In this document: in pieces, positions 11,381-19,494 of the stretch
Position numbering within the stretch: the first letter of the stretch is position 1
Layout of the letters: every line of letters starts with the position of its first letter
From: Thermodesulfovibrionales bacterium
GTDB taxonomy: Bacteria; Nitrospirota; Thermodesulfovibrionia; Thermodesulfovibrionales; UBA6898
DNA length: 33,397 nt
Reading direction: 5' to 3'
Assembly (NCBI GenBank): GCA_020056455.1
Contig: JAGVHR010000036.1
Coordinates: 1-33,397, forward strand
The notes under the pieces: generated by a model
Database searches by the model: none
The model's input: only the letters and a program-made list of their open reading frames with translations
Told to the model about the DNA's origin: nothing
Position numbers and translations under genes: made by a program

Positions 11381-12352
11381 GTGTTTCCATATCAGCGGCC
11401 GAGAAGGCTCAGGAAAAACGAAACGATCCGGAGAATGGTGAGGGAAACCTCTCTTTCTCCGGATAATTTTATCTATCCGCTTTTTGTCACCTTCGGCAAA
11501 AACGTGCGCAGGGAGATCAAGTCCATGCCGGGCTGCTATCAGGAGTCCGTGGATATGGTCACGAAACATGCAAAAGAGGTCTTCTCGCTCGGTATACCCG
11601 CGGTCATCCTGTTTGGCATTCCTGAGCAAAAAGACGAGATCGGATCAGGTGCCTTTGACCCTCATGGCGAAGTCCAGAAAGCGATCAGGGCGATTAAAAA
11701 CAAAGTGCCTGATCTCTATGTCATTACTGACGTCTGCATGTGCGAATATACAAGTCACGGCCACTGCGGCATCGTGAAAGACAGCGACGTCCAGAACGAC
11801 CCTACACTTGAACTCCTCGCAAAAGAAGCTGTCTCCCATGCTCAGGCCGGCGCTGATATGGTTGCTCCTTCCGACATGATGGACAACAGGGTCGAGACTA
11901 TCAGACTCGCACTGGATGAAGAAGGATTTCCTGAAATACCAATTATGAGCTATGCCGCAAAATACTCATCTGCGTTCTATGGCCCTTTCAGAGAGGCTGC
12001 AGAATCAACACCGCTGTTCGGAGACAGGCGCACTTATCAGATGGACCCTGCCAACAGGAGAGAGGCGCTGAAGGAAGTCGCCCTTGATATCGAGGAGGGC
12101 GCTGACATCGTCATGGTCAAGCCGGCAATGACCTATCTCGACATAATCTCTGATGTTAAAGAGAGCTTTGAAGTCCCTGTTGCAGCCTATAATGTAAGCG
12201 GCGAATACTCCTGCATCAAGGCAGCCGCAAAGCTCGGGTGGATAGACGAAGAGAGAGCCATGATGGAACTGCTTATATCCATCAAACGGGCCGGCGCAGA
12301 CCTCATACTCTCCTACTTCGCAAAAGACGCTGTGAGGCTCCTGAATAAATGA
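11381..12352 (+). CDS. hemB: Delta-aminolevulinic acid dehydratase (porphobilinogen synthase), Zn-type cysteine motif
   Basis: [14 protein letters not shown] zinc motif, catalytic Lys contexts [14 protein letters not shown] and [10 protein letters not shown]. Confidence 0.96.
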   Translation: MFPYQRPRRLRKNETIRRMVRETSLSPDNFIYPLFVTFGKNVRREIKSMPGCYQESVDMVTKHAKEVFSLGIPAVILFGIPEQKDEIGSGAFDPHGEVQKAIRAIKNKVPDLYVITDVCMCEYTSHGHCGIVKDSDVQNDPTLELLAKEAVSHAQAGADMVAPSDMMDNRVETIRLALDEEGFPEIPIMSYAAKYSSAFYGPFREAAESTPLFGDRRTYQMDPANRREALKEVALDIEEGADIVMVKPAMTYLDIISDVKESFEVPVAAYNVSGEYSCIKAAAKLGWIDEERAMMELLISIKRAGADLILSYFAKDAVRLLNK

Positions 12353-12410
12353 CGGGTTCGCAAAAAGTCCGGGATCGGCAAATCTCTCCCTGCTTGCCTT
12401 CTCCAACCCA

Positions 12411-12596
12411 TTAGTCGCTCCAGCTGATCGCCTGAACAGGGCAGATGTCTATAGCTTCCTGGCAGTTGCAGCTGCTGCATTTGTCAGGGCCAACAACCCA
12501 GGCCTTATCATCCCTCATCTGAAATACCTCCGGGCAGACCTCCGGGCAGGAACCGCAACCTATGCACGTTTCATAATCAATAACAGGCTTATCCAT
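12411..12596 (-). CDS. Small [4Fe-4S] ferredoxin
   Basis: 61 aa; [15 protein letters not shown] ... [18 protein letters not shown]. Confidence 0.88.
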   Translation of the reverse strand: MDKPVIDYETCIGCGSCPEVCPEVFQMRDDKAWVVGPDKCSSCNCQEAIDICPVQAISWSD

Positions 12597-12635
12597 AACA
12601 GGTCCCTCCTTGCGTAACTGTTTTCTGATAGGGAT

Positions 12636-13142
12636 TTACGCCCAAGGCGTACCGCCATCCACCATGCTATGCTCCTCCCACATGAACCAGTTGCCCGTAT
12701 CAGTGAGGAAAGAATATGTATTGGAAAATATACGAAAGTGTTGTTCTTCCGCTCTGATGAGGTGCTCGAAAAGCGCCTTCTCCTTTGGAGACTGCACGTC
12801 ATTGAGCAGGCCTCTGTAGAGATCAGCGCTCTCTTTTTCCATACCCATGGCAATGCTGAGGACCTCGATCTCGTCAGTGGTCGCGCCGATACCTGAAACA
12901 AGGTCATTTTTATGCGCTTCGAAAGCTGTCTCAATATGCTTCAGAGGGCTCAAAACCTCCCGCACCTTTAGATCCAGACCTTCCATGATGCATTTCAGAT
13001 CATCAAGATGCTGCTGCTCATCCTCCGCGATCGAAAGAAACATCTTCTTCCCAAAGGGATGGCTCGTTTTACCGGCAGCCTGCCGGTAAAAGACAATGGC
13101 ATCAGTCTCTGTTTTTATACCCAGCTTGATTGCGTTCATCAT
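12636..13142 (-). CDS. Ferritin-like/rubrerythrin-type diiron protein
   Basis: ATG at 13142 with AAAGGAGG upstream (ORF-track start 13241 too long); TDAIVFYRQAAG ... SIAEDEQQHLDDL ... ESADLYRGLL ... LIRAEEQHFRIF (E, ExxH repeats). Confidence 0.82.
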   Translation of the reverse strand: MMNAIKLGIKTETDAIVFYRQAAGKTSHPFGKKMFLSIAEDEQQHLDDLKCIMEGLDLKVREVLSPLKHIETAFEAHKNDLVSGIGATTDEIEVLSIAMGMEKESADLYRGLLNDVQSPKEKALFEHLIRAEEQHFRIFSNTYSFLTDTGNWFMWEEHSMVDGGTPWA

Positions 13143-13241
13143 GTAGCCTCCTTTTATCCCCAGTATACCACGCAAATTGACTAAACCTTCTATTGCTCGA
13201 AGTTCGCGCTGATAACCTATTACCCCCGTCTCCCAGGGCAT

Positions 13242-13514
13242 TTAAAAAGGCAGTGAATCCCTTGAAAAAATCGGATGCACGCTGATCACAGCCTCCAGCG
13301 CCTGGATCTCCCTGGCGGTGTTTGCTATGACATGGATATCGTCCGTATCCATCAGAAGCGCTATCCGGTTCCCTACAACTCCATGGATGCTGACATGGGC
13401 CTTCATCGCAAGTGAGAGCGCCAGCTCCGCAGAAGCGCCTTCCTCTGTTTGCACAATCAGCCCTATCGTGTCCTTTATGTGCCTTTCGTCAGTCCTCCAG
13501 CCCATTGCGTCCAC
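13242..13514 (-). CDS. NapD-like small chaperone-fold protein (second copy)
   Basis: 90 aa; beta-alpha-beta pattern, SIHGVVGNRIALLMDTDDIHVIANTAREIQALEAVISVHPIF; position in nap-like cluster. GTG 13514 or ATG 13505 start. Confidence 0.6.
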   Translation of the reverse strand: MDAMGWRTDERHIKDTIGLIVQTEEGASAELALSLAMKAHVSIHGVVGNRIALLMDTDDIHVIANTAREIQALEAVISVHPIFSRDSLPF

Positions 13515-13520
13515 CGTTGC

Positions 13521-13787
13521 TCAGGAATTGGGGGAAGGCATATTCTCCATGTCCTCATCGCTGCCTTCAAGACTAAAGTAGGTAAGCTGGACACTCCTGA
13601 CTCCTGCTACGCTATTGAGAGCCTCCAATTCGTTTTTTACCTCAGTCGCGGTCTCCCGTTCGATCAGGAAAATGACCTTTTCGGCATTGACGCCGCTTAA
13701 CTCCACATTCCGCGTCTGAAATCCCTGGATAACCAGATTTACATCCTCCACTGCGTTTGCTTCAACAAATCCGCTCGCAAAGATCAT
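13521..13787 (-). CDS. NapD-like small chaperone-fold protein (first copy)
   Basis: ATG 13787 preceded by GGAGGT overlapping the napH stop; ...LNSVAGVRSVQLTYFSLEGSDE resembles the NapD C-terminal VEGVLAVSLVYH segment. Confidence 0.7.
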   Translation of the reverse strand: MIFASGFVEANAVEDVNLVIQGFQTRNVELSGVNAEKVIFLIERETATEVKNELEALNSVAGVRSVQLTYFSLEGSDEDMENMPSPNS

Positions 13788-13789
13788 AT

Positions 13790-14695
13790 TCACCTCCAAA
13801 ACCTTAAGCTGACGATTTTACCCTTTGTGGCACATCCCTCGGCACACCTGCCGCAGTATATGCAATTAACGTCCCTGAGAGAAGACCGGTCAATATTCCT
13901 CGCGATCTTCACCCCCATGTAGCATTGCTGGTCGCAGAGGCTGCATTCCCCGCAGACTCCCTCTGTGAAGGCAAGCCTCAAAAGGCTCACCTTGTTAAAA
14001 AGACCGTATATCCTGCCGATCGGGCAGAGCCCCCTGCACCAGAACCTCGGGAAGAAGTATTCCAGGACAAGAAGTGCGGCTATTGTCCCTCCTGAAAACA
14101 CAATAACCTCCGGCTCAACAGGAAATCCAAGCCCAAAAGAAACTGTTCCGGTAAGAAATCTGAAGAAATTTGTCAGATGCGAAAAATAGTTGGTAAATAC
14201 CGGGACACCCATCACCCCTGAAGCAATGAGAAAACTCCCTACGACCGCATACCCCCAAACAGGGGATATGTTCGGAGTTTTACGAGGCTTTCTTCCCGTC
14301 TTCCCGATGACTTCAAAGAGAAAGTCCATAGGGCAGACCCAGCCGCAAAAAGCCCTGCCAAGTATGAGATACATACCAAGAACAGGCACTACAGCTCCGA
14401 AGGCAGCCAGGGTAAAATCTCCTGACGCCGTTAGACTCTCTGTATAAGCAAAGACGTCAAGGATTTTCACAAACCATACTGCAACAGAACCGCCAAGCCC
14501 TCCCACAAGGATTTTTATCCTCACAAACTGCAAAAGAAAAAGCATAATTATGCCCAGCGCAACAAACCGCCTCAGCCTTGACAACTTCAGAGACGACTGA
14601 CGGACAACAGATGAGGGAGCCTGAATCTCGGGGCCTGAATGCTTCAATCTGTCAGTTGCCATATCTGAGTCGTCATTGTTTTTAACGGTATTCAC
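13790..14695 (-). CDS. napH: NapH-like polyferredoxin membrane quinol dehydrogenase subunit
   Basis: TM helices, FCGWVCPMDFLFE and FWCRGLCPIGRIYG (CxxxCP pair), CGECSLCDQQC and CIYCGRCAEGC clusters. Start GTG 14695 (14 nt overlap with napG) or ATG 14662; ORF-track start 14824 lies inside napG. Confidence 0.88.
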   Translation of the reverse strand: MNTVKNNDDSDMATDRLKHSGPEIQAPSSVVRQSSLKLSRLRRFVALGIIMLFLLQFVRIKILVGGLGGSVAVWFVKILDVFAYTESLTASGDFTLAAFGAVVPVLGMYLILGRAFCGWVCPMDFLFEVIGKTGRKPRKTPNISPVWGYAVVGSFLIASGVMGVPVFTNYFSHLTNFFRFLTGTVSFGLGFPVEPEVIVFSGGTIAALLVLEYFFPRFWCRGLCPIGRIYGLFNKVSLLRLAFTEGVCGECSLCDQQCYMGVKIARNIDRSSLRDVNCIYCGRCAEGCATKGKIVSLRFWR

Positions 14696-15443
14696 GCTCA
14701 ACGAGCCTTCCCTTTGCCATAATCTGAGGCAGGTTCTGTCCATATACAATTGCATACCTCTGCTCACCCTGCATGGCCATGAGTTTTCGGGAGTCAGCAA
14801 CATATTGCCCCTTGACCCGCTCATACTGCTTTTTTGTCACGACCTTGATGGCCGAGCCGCCAAGCGGACAGTATTTTACACAAAGACCGCACCCGACGCA
14901 GTTGTCGTTGATATAGGGCTGGTTGCCCCATTCACCGTTATAAAAATCAAATATACTACCTCCCATTGGACAGGCCTTGCTGCAGGAAAGGCAGACATCT
15001 CCGTTCCAGCCAAAGCAGAGAGAAAAATCGATAAGCGCCATCCCCATGCTGACCTTCTCTTTTTCCGTCTTCTTCAGCGCGCCTGTGGGGCACTGTCCGG
15101 GGCATTCCATGCATAGGGCACAGGGGAAGTCTCTCATGTCCCTGATTTGCGGCGTGCCGAAATTCCTGATGTCTTTAAGCCCCGCAACAGCAACAGCATC
15201 GTATTTCATAACATGACAGACATTTACGCAGACCCCGCAGCTGATGCATTTTGCCCTGAACTGTTTTTCAGGGAGTGCCCCGGGCGGTCGAATGGACCCG
15301 CCCACCGGAAAGATGGAGAGCGGACCTGCAACTCCTTCACCGGAGTCAGGAGGCTGATCTGAGCATGAGACCGCACTTCCAAAAAGCGCCAGGGCACTGC
15401 CGGTAACAGACAACCCGAGAAAGGCCCTTCGTGTAATTTGCAT
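14682..15443 (-). CDS. napG: NapG-like periplasmic ferredoxin (MauM/NapG family)
   Basis: TAT signal MQITRRAFLGLS at ATG 15443; four Fe-S motifs (CISCGVCVNVC, CALCMECPGQC, CLSCSKAC, CVGCGLCVKYC); GSIRPPGALPE. TTG 15521 is an alternative start. Confidence 0.88.
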   Translation of the reverse strand: MQITRRAFLGLSVTGSALALFGSAVSCSDQPPDSGEGVAGPLSIFPVGGSIRPPGALPEKQFRAKCISCGVCVNVCHVMKYDAVAVAGLKDIRNFGTPQIRDMRDFPCALCMECPGQCPTGALKKTEKEKVSMGMALIDFSLCFGWNGDVCLSCSKACPMGGSIFDFYNGEWGNQPYINDNCVGCGLCVKYCPLGGSAIKVVTKKQYERVKGQYVADSRKLMAMQGEQRYAIVYGQNLPQIMAKGRLVEREYR

Positions 15444-15513
15444 GGCCGTGTCAGCAAAAAGTCCAAGGGCCTGGTGTTTGCCCCCGGCCTCCCGGACCCT
15501 TTGCCGCGGCTTG

Positions 15514-18500
15514 TCAGACAATGATCTTACCTGGCTCAGCCTGGACAGACCTTGTCTTGCCCTTATAGATCTTTACTGCGAACATCTTATAGTCTGCCTG
15601 GAAGCTGAAGGGATCAAAAGAATCCCTCATGATCATATTTATCAACTTGTACTCGTCAAACCATGGCACAAAAACATAATCATGCCTCGGGCCTCCAGTA
15701 TGTCTTGCAGGGTCAAGGACCTTGGCTGGGAGTTGGATCTTCCCCCTGGGCGACTCGACAATAACTGCATCGTTGTTTTTGATCCCGAGTTTGTTCGCAA
15801 GAATTTCGCTCAGCTCAACATATGCGCCGGGGACTGCCCGCGCAAGCTCAGCCACCCTCGTTGTCATTGATCCTGTGTGCCAGTGCTCCACCACCCTGCC
15901 TGTACAAGCCCCGTATTTGTAGTCAGTAGTGTCTATGATCATTAGTTTACTGCCATCAGCCTTTGTATACTCATGCCGGAGGTTATGAAACTCTGCAGGG
16001 CTCAGGGCGATATTTTTCAGGGCGTTGATGTCCTTCTCAGGATCTCCGATGACATTTGCAGTAAACTTTGTTATCTGGTCGTAAGGCGCGGCGCTGTTGT
16101 CGTTCACCTTTGCGGGATTGAATTTCCGCTCTAATACTTCGACGGTTTTATGCTTCACGAACTGCTTCCCATCGAATTTGCAGGCCCACCACGGGTTGGC
16201 CCAGGCGATTGCGCGGCCGTCCCAGCCAGGCGCCTTACGGGTCTTGCCGTCAGGAGTCGGGATATCGATCATGCCGTTGATAAAGGCATTTGAATTGTAG
16301 AAGCTTGCATACCACCCCTTCGGAACATTTTCTGCCTTGTGGTATTCAGTATCCGCCTTCATATCATTGAGATTTTTTTCAAGCCATACGCCGTAAACCG
16401 GGTTGAATTCCTTCATGTTCTTGAGATAACCGGCGGTTATCTTGTCGATATGCGGGTCATAGGGATAGGCATACTGTATCTTGGACTGGTATTTGTCATA
16501 TCGTTTTTTCACGTCATCACTGGTATGGTATTCAGCAGGAAGCGGGATGCGATATCCGTGGTTCTGCTCAAGCAGCATCTTTCTATTCATACCGCTGAAG
16601 TCATAGCCCGTGCCTTTGGACAGGGTCATGAGTTCTTCCCATATATTCGACGTGAACTCCCTGTTCCATTCCTTTGTCTTTGCAGCCACGATGGTCTTTT
16701 TCATCCAGTCAACACCGTCATATTTCTCAGGCCAGAACTGTGAGATGTGCCCTTTCGGGACAAGCCCTTTTTCCTCAAGCCTCCTCATAATCAGGGCAAA
16801 GATCGTATGGTCCGGGATCGTATTGCCATAGGGCTCAATCACCTGCTTGATGACCTGATAGCGTCGCTCCAGGTTACCGAAGACAAACTCCTTTTCATAC
16901 CAGCTCGACGCGCCGAGCACCACGTCCGAAACCATTGTAGTTGCATTCGGAAACGCCTCGAGAGTCACCACAAGCGGCCAGGCCTGGCCTTTGGTCGCTG
17001 CTGCACAGGCAAGCCGGTATGGCCAGGCATAGGGCAGGCTCTGGCCGGCATTCACGGTTGAAATGAACTGCACCTTGATCTGGCCTGCTCCGAGCCTCCT
17101 GAACATCTCGATGGTATGGGGGCCAGGCTTGTCGTGGATCTTGATCCTTTCAGTTTCGCTCTTGATGGCAGCCTCTGACATGCCCTGTTTTTTCATATAT
17201 GCAGCCGCCCTGTCAGCCCATATCTTCTCGACCGCAGACCTGTGCAGAGGGTTTGCCACGAGCCGTCCGTAGGGCAAGGCATGGCAGAGAGCGCCCGGCG
17301 CCCTGATGCCGCCGCAGGCATTCGGCTGGCCGGTAAAGCTATAGGAATGCCTGCCGGGTTTTACGGTCTTGCCGGTGATCAGATTCAGCATATGAAGAGA
17401 AGCATTTGTCCATGTGCCCTGGAGTTTCTGGTTGACACCCATGCACCATGCTGACATTGTATAGCCCTCTGCATACCATTTCGCAGCAAGACGGAGGGCC
17501 TCAGGCCCGCTGATCTTTTTCCAGGTCTTTGTCGGTCTGTCATAGACAAGCGGAGATTCGCCCTCAAAAATGATATCCGACACCTTCTCCGGCTTATAGT
17601 CCTCAAGAAACTTCAGGAATATGGCAAACCCCTTATAAAGGTCTTTCATAACATCATCTTCTGACGCATATTTGCTTTTGAGGTTCGGGTAGGTCTTTCT
17701 CGGCTCTGCAGAATAGGTAAGGTCCCATGCAGCGTCCCGCGTCCCGCCGTAGATTGTCTTGATCCAGGTCTTCTTCACATCCTCATGGATGCCGAAACTC
17801 ACATGCCGCTCGATAAATTTCCTGTCGAGATATTTCCATTTCGCAGTAACAGTCCCTTTTTCAATATCGGCCTTTGCGCCATCCATTTCGTGGGTGATGA
17901 TATACGCCAATGAGTTGATCAGTACAAGGTCCCTGCCGGTTGCAAAGGGAAGCCATAGGTCAGCGATCGTTCCGGAACGGGTCTTCCTCGGATCAGCAAG
18001 GATCACCTTGACCTTGTCCGGATTCTTTGTCTTCAGGGCCGCCATCCTGTTGAAGAGTATTGGATGCGCCTCTGCAGTGTTGCTGCCGATGAGAAAAAAG
18101 GTGTCGGCATGTTTACCGAAATCAGGATCAGGCACATCGATATCGTCAAGGCATCCGTAAGGCTCGTCCTTCCCAAAGGTATAGAGATAACCTACAACAG
18201 CAGACGCCATGCACATCCTGGGCTGGCCCTCGATCGCATTGTTTGCGATAGCGCCTCCGCCCTTGAACGCCTTGTTCATGATGTGTGTCTCCTCTGTCCC
18301 AAGTTGTCCGCTGCCATAATAAGCCACGCTGTGCTTGCCATTGTCCCTGACAGACTTCTCCACGCTGTCTGCCACAAAATCTATCGCATCTTCCCATGGC
18401 ACAAGGACAAAGTTCTCCTTCAGATCGACTTCCGAAGGTTTCAGCCCACGAGGGTCCTTTGTCGTTTTTCCCTGTATGACCCTGGGAGAGTTATGAAGAT

Positions 18501-18852
18501 CGGGTTTGCCGGTCTTTGGATTGATCCATTCCTTCCTGATCAGGGCGCCTTTGGGCCTTTCCTTGTAAGCAATCGCCTTATGGAGATAAAAACCCTTTGT
18601 ACAGAGGACTCCGCGATTCACCGGGCTTTTGAGATCGCCTTTTATTGCTACCACTCGTGTTACTTTGCCTGCTGCATCGGTTTCGCAATCCGCAACCATG
18701 GTGCATCCAACTGCACAGAATCTGCACTGCCCTACAGGCACTGATGTTATAGGATAGGCAGCAAAAAGGTCTTTGGGTCCGGCAAGGCCAGCGGCAGCTG
18801 CTGCTGTTGCAATAGCGCTCGCCTTGAGAAAATCCCGCCTGCTAAAATACAT
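15514..18852 (-). CDS. napA: NapA-like periplasmic molybdopterin oxidoreductase (putative nitrate reductase), unusually long (1112 aa)
   Basis: TAT signal SRRDFLKAS; [4Fe-4S] motif CRFCAVGC...C; RMCMASAVVGYLYTFGKDEPYGCLDDID with putative Mo-Cys; MGVNQKLQGT; SFTGQPNACGG; GRVVEHWHTGSMTTRVAELARAVPGAYVE. Substrate not proven. Confidence 0.85.
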   Translation of the reverse strand: MYFSRRDFLKASAIATAAAAAGLAGPKDLFAAYPITSVPVGQCRFCAVGCTMVADCETDAAGKVTRVVAIKGDLKSPVNRGVLCTKGFYLHKAIAYKERPKGALIRKEWINPKTGKPDLHNSPRVIQGKTTKDPRGLKPSEVDLKENFVLVPWEDAIDFVADSVEKSVRDNGKHSVAYYGSGQLGTEETHIMNKAFKGGGAIANNAIEGQPRMCMASAVVGYLYTFGKDEPYGCLDDIDVPDPDFGKHADTFFLIGSNTAEAHPILFNRMAALKTKNPDKVKVILADPRKTRSGTIADLWLPFATGRDLVLINSLAYIITHEMDGAKADIEKGTVTAKWKYLDRKFIERHVSFGIHEDVKKTWIKTIYGGTRDAAWDLTYSAEPRKTYPNLKSKYASEDDVMKDLYKGFAIFLKFLEDYKPEKVSDIIFEGESPLVYDRPTKTWKKISGPEALRLAAKWYAEGYTMSAWCMGVNQKLQGTWTNASLHMLNLITGKTVKPGRHSYSFTGQPNACGGIRAPGALCHALPYGRLVANPLHRSAVEKIWADRAAAYMKKQGMSEAAIKSETERIKIHDKPGPHTIEMFRRLGAGQIKVQFISTVNAGQSLPYAWPYRLACAAATKGQAWPLVVTLEAFPNATTMVSDVVLGASSWYEKEFVFGNLERRYQVIKQVIEPYGNTIPDHTIFALIMRRLEEKGLVPKGHISQFWPEKYDGVDWMKKTIVAAKTKEWNREFTSNIWEELMTLSKGTGYDFSGMNRKMLLEQNHGYRIPLPAEYHTSDDVKKRYDKYQSKIQYAYPYDPHIDKITAGYLKNMKEFNPVYGVWLEKNLNDMKADTEYHKAENVPKGWYASFYNSNAFINGMIDIPTPDGKTRKAPGWDGRAIAWANPWWACKFDGKQFVKHKTVEVLERKFNPAKVNDNSAAPYDQITKFTANVIGDPEKDINALKNIALSPAEFHNLRHEYTKADGSKLMIIDTTDYKYGACTGRVVEHWHTGSMTTRVAELARAVPGAYVELSEILANKLGIKNNDAVIVESPRGKIQLPAKVLDPARHTGGPRHDYVFVPWFDEYKLINMIMRDSFDPFSFQADYKMFAVKIYKGKTRSVQAEPGKIIV

Positions 18853-18906
18853 CTGAAGCCTCCTTCCAATACCCTCTTAGGAGAGGTTCTGTCGGTTTAT
18901 ATAAAA

Positions 18907-19398
18907 TTATTTGGCAGAAACAAGCGAATAACTGTTAGAGCCCACCTTGTCGCCTGCGGATGAGTAATCACCATTGGCTGCTATTGCCATAACGCTCATG
19001 CCTGCTTCACCCTTCCTGCCCGGCGCCTTCCATATAAAGGACCACTTCCTGAGCGATGAGCCCTGCTGGGTATGGGTCAGTATTTTGTCGCTCAGCTGCG
19101 TATTCTTTCTGTCCTTTACAACCAGTTCTCCGGAGGTCACCTCAACCGCAAAACCGCCGGCAACGTCGCCCAGACTCTGGTGATCGCTGGTGATCACAAT
19201 GGTCAGGTCATATCTTTTGCCCGGCACAAAGCTCTTCGGCAGACCTGTGATCTTCACCATGCCCGGCACAATATCTCCCTCATGGCAGTTTATACATTCA
19301 AAGTTCGGAGCGCTGTTGTTGTGGCCATGGCCGATTGATACATAACCAGCAGAAATTACTGCGAAAAAGAAAAGTATGATAATGACATTTTTTTTCAT
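18907..19398 (-). CDS. Secreted monoheme cytochrome with reeler/choice-of-anchor-like beta domain
   Basis: Signal peptide; one CXXCH (CINCH, 19282-19296) followed by FVPGKRYDLTIVITSDHQSLGDVAGGFAVEV. Confidence 0.72.
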   Translation of the reverse strand: MKKNVIIILFFFAVISAGYVSIGHGHNNSAPNFECINCHEGDIVPGMVKITGLPKSFVPGKRYDLTIVITSDHQSLGDVAGGFAVEVTSGELVVKDRKNTQLSDKILTHTQQGSSLRKWSFIWKAPGRKGEAGMSVMAIAANGDYSSAGDKVGSNSYSLVSAK

Positions 19399-19494
19399 GT
19401 TTCCCCCGTTTCAAGCCCGGTTATGAATAACTGATATCCTGAACTCAGACAGAAGGGGACGGGGACCAGGCCCCGCCCCCCTCTGCCGGACTGA

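Noticed and set aside
14676-15116. 146-aa plus-strand ORF opposite napG/napH
   Set aside because: No RBS or motifs; Fe-S cysteine motifs clearly lie on the minus strand.
18064-18744. 226-aa plus-strand ORF antisense to the NapA-like gene
   Set aside because: No domain match by eye; sits opposite the conserved NapA N-terminal half.
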